NCBI GenBank assembly: GCA_015231595.1
Contig: JADGBH010000036.1
Location: forward strand, 1 to 46,060
Length of the DNA stretch: 46,060 nucleotides
Origin: Desulfobacterales bacterium
GTDB taxonomy: Bacteria > Desulfobacterota > Desulfobacteria > Desulfobacterales > JADGBH01
Direction of reading: 5' to 3'
This document shows, piece by piece, positions 8,827 to 18,201 of this stretch. Position 1 is the stretch's first letter. Each line of letters begins with the position of its first letter. The notes beneath the pieces were generated by a model that saw only the letters and a list, made by a program, of their open reading frames with translations, made no database searches and was not told the origin of the DNA. The translations under genes were made by a program, and so were the position numbers.

Positions 8827-8974
8827 TTTTACTCCCGTATTATTATTTTTTAATATTACTAACTTTGTTTTATAATTAAGTCAATGTAGTTTTTTCGTTA
8901 ATAATTTTAAAAGTTGAAAAAGATTTAATTAAATAATATAGTTTGAGAAAAAAATATTGGATTGTATTGTTACT

Positions 8975-9724
8975 ATGATTAATTCAAAAAAGAAAAGACT
9001 TGACGTTTTTATCGTAGAAAAAGGCCTTGTTGAAACAAGAGAAAAGGCTAAAGCCCTAATTATGTCTGGAAATGTATTGGTAGATAATTTTCCTATTGAT
9101 AAGCCAGGCTATTTTGTAAAACCAGATTCAAATATAATAATAAAAGAAACTATCCCCTATGTTAGTAGAGGCGGTTTAAAACTTGAATCGGCTATAAAAC
9201 ATTTTCAAATAAATCCTTCTGGGCTTATTTGTCTTGATGTTGGAGCTTCAACTGGAGGATTTACAGATTGTCTTATTCAGCATGAAGCAAAGCAAGTTTT
9301 TGCTGTTGATGTAGGCTATGGACAAATTGCATGGAAGCTAAGACAGGATAATCGTGTCGTAACAATAGAAAGAACTAATGCAAGATACATGGATCCTTCA
9401 GTTCTGCCTTATCCTATTGACTTAATAACTATTGATGTTTCTTTTATTTCATTAAAAATTATAGTTCCTGCTGTTGAAAAATTTTTAAAACAAAATGGCA
9501 GTATTCTTGCTCTTATAAAACCTCAATTTGAAGTTGGAAAAGGAAAGGTTGGAAAAGGCGGAATTGTAAGAGATAAAACCCTGCACGATGAAGTCATAGA
9601 AGATTTATCGAATTTTTTTAAAAATGAAAGAAATCTGGATATTGTAGGTATTATGCCGTCTCCAATTATTGGAGCTAAAGGCAACCAAGAATTTATTATA
9701 AATTTAAAAAAATTAAACCCTTGA
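8975..9724 (+). CDS. tlyA: TlyA-family rRNA 2'-O-methyltransferase (hemolysin A family)
   Basis: Predicted S-adenosylmethionine-dependent methyltransferase acting on ribosomal RNA. An S4 RNA-binding domain comes first (KKRLDVFIVEKGLVETREKAKALIM split over residues 5-30, and SGNVLVDN). Then come the linker YVSRGGLKLESAI and an FtsJ-like methyltransferase domain with the cofactor motif DVGASTGGFTD near residue 87. The length of about 250 residues fits TlyA. I use ATG 8975; an in-frame TTG at 8957 would add six residues with no better ribosome site. It is divergent from the Nudix regulator gene across about 150 bp. Older annotations call this family hemolysins; the rRNA methylase role is better supported. 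Confidence 0.9.
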   Translation: MINSKKKRLDVFIVEKGLVETREKAKALIMSGNVLVDNFPIDKPGYFVKPDSNIIIKETIPYVSRGGLKLESAIKHFQINPSGLICLDVGASTGGFTDCLIQHEAKQVFAVDVGYGQIAWKLRQDNRVVTIERTNARYMDPSVLPYPIDLITIDVSFISLKIIVPAVEKFLKQNGSILALIKPQFEVGKGKVGKGGIVRDKTLHDEVIEDLSNFFKNERNLDIVGIMPSPIIGAKGNQEFIINLKKLNP

Positions 9725-9810
9725 TTTTTTTATTTTCAACATATATGAGAATATACCCATATAAAATCTATATAGGTTTTAAGACTAATTATAAATAGAG
9801 AGGAGCGCAC

Positions 9811-11889
9811 ATGAGAGAACTTGTGGAAAAAATAAGAAATGTAGCACTTGTTGCCCATGGCGGTGCAGGAAAGACTTCCCTTTCCGAAGTTATGCTTTTT
9901 AATGCTGGTTCTATAAATCGAATAGGAAGAGTAGAAGACGGTAATACTGTAATGGATTTTGAACCTGAAGAAATTAGACGTAGAACAAGTATTAGCACAG
10001 CGTTTAATCAATTTGATCATAAAAAGCATACAATTCACATTATGGATACTCCTGGAGAACAAAACTTCTTTTCAGATACTCAAGCGTGTATGAAAGCAGC
10101 CGACGGAGCAATCCTCTTAATTGATGCAGTAGACGGCGTCAAAGTTCAAAGTGAAATGGCATGGGAAAAAGCCGAAGAATATAATTTACCCTGTGCGATC
10201 TTTATCAATAAAATTGATAGAGAAAGAGCAGATTTTTTTACAAGGGTAAAGGATGCTCAAAAAATTTTAAATAATCCAAAGCCTTTAATAATTCAACTTC
10301 CAATAGGAAATGAAGCTGATTTCAAGGGGATAGTAGATTTAGTTTCCCTTAAAGCTTATACTTATGATGACAATGGTAAAAACACTGCATGTGAAATACC
10401 TTCTGGTATGAAAGATGAAGTTGAAGAAGCGAGAAGCGAATTTATAGAAGGAGTCGCTGAAGCCGATGATTCTTTGCTTGAAAAATATCTTGAAGGAGAA
10501 ATTTTAACTGATGAAGAAATTCATGGCGCCCTTAAAAAAGGAATTTTATCAAGAATTTTTGCGCCTGTTCTTTGTGGAGCTGTTAGCAAAAATATAGGTA
10601 TCGATCTTTTATGCGATTTTATAGTTAACTGTATGCCTTCACCAATTGATAAAGGAGCTATAAAGGCCATAGAAACATCTACAGGAAATGAGATAGAAAT
10701 AAATCCTGATTCAGATGCTCCATTTTCAGCCTTTGTTTTCAAAACTATTGCTGACCCTTATGCTGGAAGGCTTTCTATTTTTCGAGTAGTTTCTGGAAAA
10801 CTTAGTTCTGATGGAAACTTCTACAATGTAAATAAAGATACAAAGGAAAGATTTACTCAGTTACTTAGAATTACTGGCAAAGAACAAAAAACAATTTCAG
10901 AAGCTCTGCCAGGAAGTATTGCCGCTGTAGCTAAACTTAAAGAAACAACCACAGGTGATACAATCTGCGCTGAATCAAAAAAAGTTAAATTTAAATGTGC
11001 TGACCCATTACCTCCAATTATATCATTTGCTCTAAAACCTAAAACAAAAGGTGAAGAAGATAAAATTTATATATCTCTTTCCAAAATACTTGAAGAAGAT
11101 AATTCTTTAAAAATTGAGAGAAACAGTGAAACAAAAGAAATTCTTTTATTAGGAATTGGACGGGTTCATATTGAATCCACTATAGAAAAGCTTAAACGCA
11201 AATTCAACGTAGAAGTTCTGCTTGAGCCACCTAAAGTTCCTTATCGAGAAACAATTAAGAAAAAAGCAAGAGCGCAAGGTCGACATAAGAAACAGTCTGG
11301 TGGACGAGGCCAATTTGGAGATTGCTGGATTGATATGGAACCGCTACCAAAGGGAGAAGGTTTCCAATTTGTTGATGCAGTAGTCGGAGGTGTAATTCCA
11401 AATCAGTATATACCTGCTGTAGAAAAAGGAATACGTGAAGCCTGTGAAAAAGGTGTAATTGCTGGTTATCCATTCGTTGATTTTCAAGTTACTTTAAACG
11501 ACGGTTCTTATCATTCTGTTGATTCTTCAGAAATGGCTTTTAAAATTGCGGGTTCTCTTGCATTTAAAAAAGCGGCAGCTGATGCAAATCCTATATTGTT
11601 AGAGCCAGTAATGAAAGTTACAATAATTACTCCTGACGAATTTATGGGAGATATTATGGGAGACTTGACATCAAGAAGAGGACGAGTCCTTGGAATGGAT
11701 ACTAAAGGCAAAAAGCAGGTAATTAATGCTCAAGTTCCAATGTCAGAATTTTTAACGTATGCGCCTGATTTAAGGTCAATCACCGGTGGAAGAGGAACTT
11801 TTTCAATGGAATTTTCCCATTATGATGAAGTCCCATCCCATTTAGCTGAAAAAATTATTGAGCAGGCTAAGAAAAATAAAGAAGAATAA
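9811..11889 (+). CDS. Elongation factor G-like GTPase (EF-G-2 type)
   Basis: Translational GTPase of 692 residues with the full EF-G domain order. The P-loop AHGGAGKTSL is at 15-24, DTPG at 79-82 and NKID at 133-136, followed by domain II, the EF-G III/IV/V region, and a C-terminal EFG_C domain (MGDLTSRRGRVLGMD). Two positions differ from canonical FusA: the P-loop has GG where FusA has an acidic residue, and Glu83 follows DTPG where FusA has the catalytic His. This matches the EF-G-2/FusA-like paralogues and not the main EF-G. A strong Shine-Dalgarno GAGAGGAG precedes the ATG. An intrinsic terminator follows. It is a single-gene unit; the main fusA with rpsL/rpsG is not here. Confidence 0.88.
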   Translation: MRELVEKIRNVALVAHGGAGKTSLSEVMLFNAGSINRIGRVEDGNTVMDFEPEEIRRRTSISTAFNQFDHKKHTIHIMDTPGEQNFFSDTQACMKAADGAILLIDAVDGVKVQSEMAWEKAEEYNLPCAIFINKIDRERADFFTRVKDAQKILNNPKPLIIQLPIGNEADFKGIVDLVSLKAYTYDDNGKNTACEIPSGMKDEVEEARSEFIEGVAEADDSLLEKYLEGEILTDEEIHGALKKGILSRIFAPVLCGAVSKNIGIDLLCDFIVNCMPSPIDKGAIKAIETSTGNEIEINPDSDAPFSAFVFKTIADPYAGRLSIFRVVSGKLSSDGNFYNVNKDTKERFTQLLRITGKEQKTISEALPGSIAAVAKLKETTTGDTICAESKKVKFKCADPLPPIISFALKPKTKGEEDKIYISLSKILEEDNSLKIERNSETKEILLLGIGRVHIESTIEKLKRKFNVEVLLEPPKVPYRETIKKKARAQGRHKKQSGGRGQFGDCWIDMEPLPKGEGFQFVDAVVGGVIPNQYIPAVEKGIREACEKGVIAGYPFVDFQVTLNDGSYHSVDSSEMAFKIAGSLAFKKAAADANPILLEPVMKVTIITPDEFMGDIMGDLTSRRGRVLGMDTKGKKQVINAQVPMSEFLTYAPDLRSITGGRGTFSMEFSHYDEVPSHLAEKIIEQAKKNKEE

Positions 11890-11912
11890 GTTATAAAAAA
11901 GGCGATTCATAT

Positions 11913-11945
11913 AAAAAAGGCAGGATTACGTTCCTGCCTTTTTTA
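11913..11945 (+). terminator. Rho-independent terminator after the EF-G-like gene
   Basis: Stem GGCAGGA (11919-11925) pairs with TCCTGCC (11932-11938) around a 6-base loop. A-rich and T-rich flanks extend the stem and supply the U-tract. It is 23 bp past the EF-G stop and, being A/T-symmetrical, could also end the convergent lipoprotein transcript. Confidence 0.9.
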
Positions 11946-11977
11946 TTTAACGATATTGGGGGGAATATAATGCTTAA

Positions 11978-12607
11978 TTAAAATAAGCAATTTCCAAAAT
12001 CTACATCTTGTGGTTTTGGACATCGAATCTTTGCTGTTTTTGTTCCATATTTACATGAAATTTGATAATCGCCGTAATCAAGATTAGTAAATTTATATTG
12101 GCCTGCAGCGTCAGTAGTTGCGGTTTTAGTCACTTCTTCAACACCGTATTCTGTTGCTTCTCCATTAATATCAACTCCACGTATTAACTTTTCACCTTTA
12201 AGCGTAACAACAACACCTGCTTCTGGTTGGCATTGAATTAAATTAACTATGTGCTCAACTGTTCCCTTTTGTTCAATATTATCAAAAGGAAAATTAGCAT
12301 CTTTTACTTTTACATTAAAGCTTTTAGCTCCGCCCATAAGCTCAGGCTTAATTGTTCGGCCTTTTGCGGCATTAGCTGGTTTTACAGTATATGTTCCAGA
12401 TTCAATACCACTAAAGGAATAAAAACCTTGGCCGTTTGTAAAAGTTGACCAATAATTCACTGTATCCCCATCTCCTCCAGTAAGTTCAACCTTTACGCCT
12501 GACATTGGATTGCAATTTTCATCTTTTACAGTCCCTTCTATATCATTGCAACCGTACAACGCTAAAGCTAAAATTAAAAATAAACCTAAAAATGTTCTTT
12601 TTTTCAT
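11978..12607 (-). CDS. Lipoprotein with carboxypeptidase-regulatory-like repeats
   Basis: Exported lipoprotein of 209 residues. The signal peptide ends at the lipobox LYGC (Cys20). Two or more beta-sandwich units of the carboxypeptidase regulatory-like/Cna-B type follow. The first covers about residues 23-85 (IEGTVKDENCNPMSGVKVEL...GFYSFSGIESGTYTV). The second covers about 110-205 (PEAGVVVTLKG...GQYKFTNLDYGDYQI). Such domains are structural or adhesive modules without catalysis. A Shine-Dalgarno (AGGAGGGG) precedes the ATG. It stands alone between the EF-G terminator and repeat copy C. Function unknown beyond surface or periplasmic location. Confidence 0.82.
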   Translation of the reverse strand: MKKRTFLGLFLILALALYGCNDIEGTVKDENCNPMSGVKVELTGGDGDTVNYWSTFTNGQGFYSFSGIESGTYTVKPANAAKGRTIKPELMGGAKSFNVKVKDANFPFDNIEQKGTVEHIVNLIQCQPEAGVVVTLKGEKLIRGVDINGEATEYGVEEVTKTATTDAAGQYKFTNLDYGDYQISCKYGTKTAKIRCPKPQDVDFGNCLF

Positions 12608-12752
12608 AAGACCCCTCCTAAGAAATTGTTAAAAAAATAATAAACGTAATTGATTTACATAAACACTGTTTACCTATGTAAATAAAATATTATTTTATGT
12701 CAAGAAAAAAATTATTTTTTATTTATTTTAATACGAATAATAGTGGAGATTA

Positions 12753-12839
12753 AATAATGACATATCATTTCTATTTTTATATATAAAATGTATTGATCTA
12801 TATATTTAGCCTTAACCATCTGAACCATAAGTCACTATT
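12753..12839 (+). repeat. Small interspersed inverted-end repeat, copy C
   Basis: An element of about 87 bp in the same orientation as copy B. The left end AATGACATATCATTTCTATT matches copy A (minus strand) over nearly 20 bases. The interior TTTAGCCTTAACCATCTGAA differs from copy A by one base. The right end (ATAAGTCACTATT) carries mismatches to the inverted end, so this copy is more decayed. It lies between the lipoprotein start and the 3' end of the penicillin-binding protein gene. Confidence 0.78.
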
Positions 12840-12875
12840 TTATTGTATTAAGCGGGATTTTTAAAAATTAGCTTA

Positions 12876-14786
12876 TTAATTGGGCTCTGTTCCTTTTTTA
12901 AACAAAGCATCAACAGAATCGATTTCAAAAGAACGTTTACCTGTTATAGGGTCAATCTTTACATTTACAACTCCGTCAGGAATATCAAAATACATTAAAC
13001 CACTTTTTTCTATAGCCTTCTCCATAAAGGCTATCCATATAGGAAGGGCTGCTTTGGCCCCTGTTTCTCCTTTACCAATAGGAGTTGAATCATCTCTGCC
13101 TACCCATACTCCAACGGCTACAGATGGTGAGAAACCTATAAAAAGAGCATCTTTATAATTATCTGTAGTGCCTGTTTTACCGCCTAAAGGGCTACTCAAG
13201 TATGAAGATCGTTTCCCTGTTCCTTCCTGCACTACCCCTTCTAACATGTTTGTTATAATTGAAGCTCCAATTTTTGACATAACTATTTTTTTTTCAAGTT
13301 TTTCAGCCAAAAGAAGGTTTCCTTCTTTATCTTTAACTTCAATAATCCCAAAAGGTTTTATTTTTTGACCGCCATTTGGAAAAACCGCATAAGCGCTAGT
13401 TAGTTCCATTAATGTTACTTCGGATGTTCCAAGGGCTAAAGATAAAGTTGGATTTAACTGGGATTCAATACCTAAATTATGGGCAAACTCAATCACAGGA
13501 GATACTCCTAACATATCAAGAAGTCTTACCGCAGGAATATTTTTTGAATAAGCCAAAGCATAACGTAAAGTTATTTCACCAGAAAAAGATTTTGAAAAAT
13601 TTTCTGGAGTCCAATATTCACCTTTTCTACTGCCTTTAAAAGCCACTGGAGCATCAAGTATTAACATATTTTGAGGCATATCTTTTTCAACAGCATAAGC
13701 ATATAATATAGGCTTAAACGCAGAACCTGGCTGTCTTTTTGCACTTAAAGCTCTATTGAATTTACTTTTGGAATAATTCCTTCCCCCTACCATTGAAAGG
13801 ATTTCTCCTGTTTTTACGTCAATTGCTATAAGAGCTGCCTGAGCATTAGAAACAGCTGTTCTTTTATCTAAAGCTTCAAGATTCGAAGCTATAGAATCTT
13901 CAGCAATTTTTTGAAGATCAAATGAAAGGGTTGTATAAATTGAAAGACCGCCTTTATAAAGCAAGTCATAGCCTATTACATCTTCGAGCTCATTTTTTAT
14001 ATAATCAATAAAATATGGTGCATTTACTTTGCTGATAAATGTGTTAGATAAAAATATTGGTTCACTTAAAGCATCCTCATATTCATTCTTTTTTATTACT
14101 TTATATTTAAGCATTTGGCTTAAAACTATGTTTCTACGGTTTAGGGCGAGTTCTTTATTATTATAAGGACAATATCGAGATGGAGACTGAGGCATTCCAG
14201 CTAATAGAGCGCATTCAGCTAATGTTAGTTCCTTAACTGATTTACCAAAAAAAATTTTTGAAGCTGATTCTACTCCATAGGCACCACATCCAAAATATAC
14301 TTGATTCAGATATAATTCTAAAATTTCATTTTTTGTATAACGTCTTTCTATCTGTATTGATAAAACCGCTTCTTTTAATTTTCGAACAAAACTTTTTTTG
14401 TTCGAAAGAAATATCGTTTTTGCGAGCTGTTGAGTGAGAGTACTCGCCCCTTCAACTAATTTCAATGATATAATGTCTTTAATGATAGCTCTTGCGATTC
14501 CTCTTAAATCAAGGCCGCTATGTTCATAAAAATTTCTATCCTCAATTGCGAGAAGTCCTTTTTTGAGATATGTAGGCATATCATTGAGTTTTACTCTATA
14601 TCTTTTTTGGGTGTAAAGCTCGGCAAGAACATCATTATCCCTTGAATAAATTTTTGTTATTAAAGGGGGTGTAAAATCTTCCAATGCTTGAATTTGGGGT
14701 AAATCTTTAGTTACAGCAAGGAATATTCCTATACTCACTCCAGTGATTATTCCTCCGATTATAGATAAAATTATAATTTTTTTCAT
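12876..14786 (-). CDS. Penicillin-binding protein 1A, bifunctional transglycosylase/transpeptidase
   Basis: Class A penicillin-binding protein of 636 residues that polymerises and cross-links peptidoglycan outside the inner membrane. One N-terminal transmembrane segment (about 3-25) is followed by the GT51 glycosyltransferase domain with EDRNFYEHSG (catalytic Glu82) and TLTQQLAK. The transpeptidase domain has all three active-site motifs: SAFK (Ser355, Lys358), SKN (414-416) and KTGT (537-540). No large insertion as in E. coli MrcA is seen, so the size is on the short side, as in many non-enteric PBP1A proteins. The gene is monocistronic and divergent from the patatin-like gene. Confidence 0.92.
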   Translation of the reverse strand: MKKIIILSIIGGIITGVSIGIFLAVTKDLPQIQALEDFTPPLITKIYSRDNDVLAELYTQKRYRVKLNDMPTYLKKGLLAIEDRNFYEHSGLDLRGIARAIIKDIISLKLVEGASTLTQQLAKTIFLSNKKSFVRKLKEAVLSIQIERRYTKNEILELYLNQVYFGCGAYGVESASKIFFGKSVKELTLAECALLAGMPQSPSRYCPYNNKELALNRRNIVLSQMLKYKVIKKNEYEDALSEPIFLSNTFISKVNAPYFIDYIKNELEDVIGYDLLYKGGLSIYTTLSFDLQKIAEDSIASNLEALDKRTAVSNAQAALIAIDVKTGEILSMVGGRNYSKSKFNRALSAKRQPGSAFKPILYAYAVEKDMPQNMLILDAPVAFKGSRKGEYWTPENFSKSFSGEITLRYALAYSKNIPAVRLLDMLGVSPVIEFAHNLGIESQLNPTLSLALGTSEVTLMELTSAYAVFPNGGQKIKPFGIIEVKDKEGNLLLAEKLEKKIVMSKIGASIITNMLEGVVQEGTGKRSSYLSSPLGGKTGTTDNYKDALFIGFSPSVAVGVWVGRDDSTPIGKGETGAKAALPIWIAFMEKAIEKSGLMYFDIPDGVVNVKIDPITGKRSFEIDSVDALFKKGTEPN

Positions 14787-14972
14787 GTTCGTGCTTGAAA
14801 ATTAATTTTATTTTATATAAACAATTTTTCCATTATAGTTATTAAACTTCAATCTTATAACAAACTGATTAATTTTTTTCCAGATATTAAAAAATGAATA
14901 AATAGCTGGCCATAAATTTAAAATCGCTTAGTTATTCACTAATAATTATTACATATATGACAAGGTAAACTA

Positions 14973-16418
14973 ATGAAGAAAACTATAAAAAAATGTAAAC
15001 ATATTTTAAAAACTTCTGAATCTTATCTTGAATGGCTTGAAGCGGCTCTTAACCTTGATTACCTTGAAAAAAAGGAAGCTTGGAAAAATAAAAAAGAATC
15101 TAAGTATTATGACTACAAATTAATTGAAAAACGATTAGAATACTTTCGTACCTGTCTTTCTGAAAAAAATATCAAGGGACTTACCTACGCATTAAGGGAA
15201 GACCTTCATCATAATTTAAATAATCTTGGGAATTATAATCTTTATTCCAAAACCTATGTTGGAACAAAAAAGCTTATTGAAGAATATGTAAATGAAGTTT
15301 CATCAATCCTTGAATATCTTTGCGATAATGAATTTGATGACCTTCCGTTTCCTTTAAAAATTCAATTTTTTGAAGAAACTGCCCATAGTTTTGGCCGTTC
15401 AGCTCTTTTATTAAGCGGTGGGGCATCATTTGGTTTGTATCACGTAGGAGTTATAAAAGCACTATGGGAACATGGACTTCTTCCAAGGGTAATTTCAGGA
15501 TCAAGTATGGGAGCTGTTGTTGCTGCGGCTGCAGGGATCTATGAAGATATAAACAAAATGTTCGACCCTTCCAATCTATATATGACAATGCTTGAAAGAA
15601 TGCCCATTATTGATATGATTAAACAAAGGGCTCTACTTAAATCAAGCCAGATAGAATATTTTTTACGGGAAAACTTAGGAGAATTTACATTTGAAGAAGC
15701 ATTCAGAAAAACAGGCATGATTATAAATATTACAGCTTCTCCTGCAACTGAAAACCGCACTCCTGTCCTTTTCAATTATATTAATTTTCCTCATGTTCTT
15801 GTTTGGAGCGCAGTTTTAGCGTCCTGCTCAATTCCTGGACTTTTTCCTCCATCTGTAATAATGATGAAAGATTATAGGGGAAATGCTATCCCATATATGG
15901 AATCTTTAAAATGGATAGATGGCACTTTGACAAGCGATATTCCAATGAAAAGACTGGCTGAACTCTATAATGTAAATCATTTTATTGTAAGCCAAACAAA
16001 CCCACATATAGCTCCATTTATGTCTGAAAATAAAAACCAAGTATTTGATAGTATTCAATCTGTCATAAAATCAGAAACCAGCTATATAGCATCAAAATTT
16101 ATGAAGGCCATATCTATGGCTATCCCTGAAAAAAGAGCAAAACTTTTAGCTGACGATATTTCTCAAGTTTTAAGCCAGCCTTATTCTGGAGACATAACTA
16201 TAATTATGAAACTACCTGCTAAGCAATATTTTTATCTTTTAACAAATCCTACTTTAGAAACTTATAAACAATTTGTGCTTGGAGGAGAAAAAGCTACATG
16301 GCCAAAAATGACGACGATATATACCCAGACTAAAATCGGACAAACTCTCGAAGCCTGCGTTCTTAAACTTGAAAGAAGGCGAAGAAAATACTATGCCGGT
16401 TCCATTAAAACAATTTAA
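14973..16418 (+). CDS. Patatin-like phospholipase with DUF3336 domain
   Basis: Lipid acyl hydrolase of 481 residues. The N-terminal 130 residues form the DUF3336 domain found in front of TGL/SDP1-type triacylglycerol lipases. The patatin domain has the oxyanion loop SGGASFGLYH (148-157), the nucleophile elbow GSSMG (Ser178), and the second dyad residue Asp in WIDGTL near 315. Substrates in the family are triacylglycerols or phospholipids; a cytosolic, membrane-associated role is likely because no signal peptide is present. The Shine-Dalgarno AAGGT is modest. A secreted-protein gene follows 15 bp downstream. Confidence 0.88.
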   Translation: MKKTIKKCKHILKTSESYLEWLEAALNLDYLEKKEAWKNKKESKYYDYKLIEKRLEYFRTCLSEKNIKGLTYALREDLHHNLNNLGNYNLYSKTYVGTKKLIEEYVNEVSSILEYLCDNEFDDLPFPLKIQFFEETAHSFGRSALLLSGGASFGLYHVGVIKALWEHGLLPRVISGSSMGAVVAAAAGIYEDINKMFDPSNLYMTMLERMPIIDMIKQRALLKSSQIEYFLRENLGEFTFEEAFRKTGMIINITASPATENRTPVLFNYINFPHVLVWSAVLASCSIPGLFPPSVIMMKDYRGNAIPYMESLKWIDGTLTSDIPMKRLAELYNVNHFIVSQTNPHIAPFMSENKNQVFDSIQSVIKSETSYIASKFMKAISMAIPEKRAKLLADDISQVLSQPYSGDITIIMKLPAKQYFYLLTNPTLETYKQFVLGGEKATWPKMTTIYTQTKIGQTLEACVLKLERRRRKYYAGSIKTI

Positions 16419-16433
16419 GTTATTTTTATAAAG

Positions 16434-17414
16434 ATGAATAAAACTATATTTAATTTTTTTTTAACCGTTATTTTACTTATCACTTCGTATGTATTTGCAG
16501 AAGAGAACTCTACTTACGTTGCTTTTGAAAATGCTCCATATAACAAACCAGAACCCGTTGGCATAATAACTAACCCTTCAATCAAAGAAGCTTCAGGATT
16601 AGCTTCATCCATTAGACATAATAACATTTTATGGGTTCTCAATGATGGTGGAAATTCTCCTTTATTGTTTGCGCTTTCTATACAAGGTGATACTATCGGA
16701 ACATTCAAAATCAAAGATGTAAAAAATATAGATTGGGAAGATATGGCTTCTTTTTCGTTAAATGCTACCGCTTATCTTATGATAGGAGATGTTGGAGATA
16801 ATAAAGCAAAACGAAAATATTGTTCATTATATATTGTTAAAGAACCAGATATTCCGAAAAATATATCGAATAAAACTGAACCCATCAACATTGAATGGCA
16901 GATAAAATTTAAATATATAGATGGTCCTCGTGATTGCGAAGCAATTGCAGTCGATTCCAATCAAAAAAGCATTTTGCTTTTAAGTAAACGCACTAAACCT
17001 CCTATGCTCTATGAACTACCATTAATAAATCATAGTAAAAAGGATATTCTAATTGCTCAAAAAATTGCTAATATAGCCCATATACCAGAGCCAACAAAAG
17101 AAGACCTTAAACATAGATATGGAAAATATAGTTCATCCCCGACAGCTATGGATATATCACTGGATGGACAGATAATGGTAATTTTAACTTACAAAGATGC
17201 CTATTACTATGAAAAAAAAGCTAAAAAAGAATGGAATGAAGTTGTTATAAAAAAACCTTTACAAATTATTCTTCCTCTTCCAAATACAGGTATGCTTATA
17301 ATGAGAGAAGCATTATGTATTGACAGCCGAACTAAAGAAATATTTATAACATCTGAATACAATCCCGCCCCTATTTTTATCGTTAGGCCTTTATTACCTA
17401 TAAATAAAAAATAA
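16434..17414 (+). CDS. Secreted protein of unknown function, beta-propeller-like
   Basis: 326-residue exported protein. A signal peptide at about 1-22 ends in VFAEEN. The mature part has blade-like beta segments such as SGLASSIRHNNILWVLNDGG, DWEDMASF, LMIGDVGDNKAKR, GPRDCEAIAVDS and TAMDISLDGQIMVILTY. These resemble secreted beta-propeller proteins of the phytase/SdiA-regulated kind, but I see no catalytic motif that settles a function. The ribosome site is weak. The gene is close behind the patatin-like lipase gene and may be co-transcribed with it; a link to lipid metabolism is only positional. Confidence 0.65.
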   Translation: MNKTIFNFFLTVILLITSYVFAEENSTYVAFENAPYNKPEPVGIITNPSIKEASGLASSIRHNNILWVLNDGGNSPLLFALSIQGDTIGTFKIKDVKNIDWEDMASFSLNATAYLMIGDVGDNKAKRKYCSLYIVKEPDIPKNISNKTEPINIEWQIKFKYIDGPRDCEAIAVDSNQKSILLLSKRTKPPMLYELPLINHSKKDILIAQKIANIAHIPEPTKEDLKHRYGKYSSSPTAMDISLDGQIMVILTYKDAYYYEKKAKKEWNEVVIKKPLQIILPLPNTGMLIMREALCIDSRTKEIFITSEYNPAPIFIVRPLLPINKK

Positions 17415-17443
17415 TTTTTCCAGCAAATTTTAGGAGGTATTTT

Positions 17444-17713
17444 ATGAAAGGATGGACTGAAGAAGAAATTAAAAATAAAGATTTAATGGCTCCATGCGGG
17501 CTATATTGCGGTGTCTGTGGTATTTATATCGCAAATAGAGATGGAAACGAAAAATTTAAAAAAATTATGGGTAATCTTTATGGAACAAAGCCAGAAGACA
17601 CTACATGTCATGGATGTATGCAAAATGACCTTTCAAAAAAGCTTTATATATACTGCCAAGGTTGTGAAATACGAAAATGTGTCAATTACCCCGCCCACAA
17701 GGGGAGGGCTTGA
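17444..17713 (+). pseudogene. DUF3795-family protein, 3' truncated
   Basis: Cysteine-rich protein of the DUF3795 family, whose members are probably metal binding. Visible motifs are CGLYCGVCGIYIA (about 17-29), CHGCM and YCQGCEIRKC (about 69-78). Family members normally continue after IRKC with another Cys-rich stretch. Here the frame instead reads a few residues encoded by the GC-rich palindrome at 17689 and stops at 17713. A strong Shine-Dalgarno (AGGAGGT) precedes the ATG, so translation is likely, but the C-terminal part appears lost to the element inserted at about 17688. I could not find the missing 3' part on the far side of that element. A naturally short member is the alternative. 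Confidence 0.6.
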
Positions 17714-17762
17714 GTCGTGAGGCTCAACGTAAGAATTGATTAGGGGGCAAAAAGGAAATTTT

Positions 17763-18120
17763 ATGCAGAAGTTATCGAAAAGAAATACATACACACCATT
17801 GGATGCTTCACAAGTTCAATGCAACTGTGATCCTGTATTAAACAAAGAGGACACTCTTAGTGTGCAGGGTTTAAAAACTTCCGATAACAACCCCGATGTG
17901 AATCAATCCCAGAATACAGGGAGCTTTAACAGCAATTTTGTATTCGTTAGTTAATCCAGATGATTTATTTTGGGTTAAAACGAAACAATATGTCTGCAAA
18001 GGCATGTTTAATCTTGGCAAATACATCCTTTATGGGTCTGTGAAAAAAAAAGAATATTTCAAATTCACAGATATTACTAAAATATTTCAATTCGGCAGTT
18101 TTGCGTGGAAAACTGTTTGA
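17763..18120 (+). pseudogene. Remnant of an IscB-like (RRXRR) nuclease gene, internally deleted
   Basis: A frame from ATG 17763 (Shine-Dalgarno AAGGA) encodes 63 residues ending SNFVFVS and stops at 17954. IscB proteins often begin their conserved part with a similar NVFVLD/NFVFVL strand after a variable N-terminus. An overlapping frame in another phase runs to 18120 and encodes LVNPDDLFWVKTKQYVCKGM, then ITKIFQFGSFAWKTV at its end, which looks like a nuclease C-terminal beta domain. The frame change at about 17940-17950 marks the inferred deletion: the RuvC, bridge-helix and HNH regions are absent, so no nuclease activity is possible. The two frames could instead be unrelated small ORFs. Confidence 0.4.
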
Positions 18121-18201
18121 TACTAAACAGGACAATAACAATGGTTTTCCAGTCGTTTTTTGCCTTCGCTATTCGCTCAGACTAAAAAGCCAACTGAAAA
18201 A

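Noticed and set aside
13412..13639. Plus-strand frame inside the penicillin-binding protein gene, typical of many such frames in this window
   Set aside because: It is antisense to a gene with all catalytic motifs intact, and has no own ribosome site or protein family features.
17711..17740. TGA ending the DUF3795 frame as another selenocysteine codon
   Set aside because: The frame after it reads only about ten residues to a TAG and shows no DUF3795 sequence.
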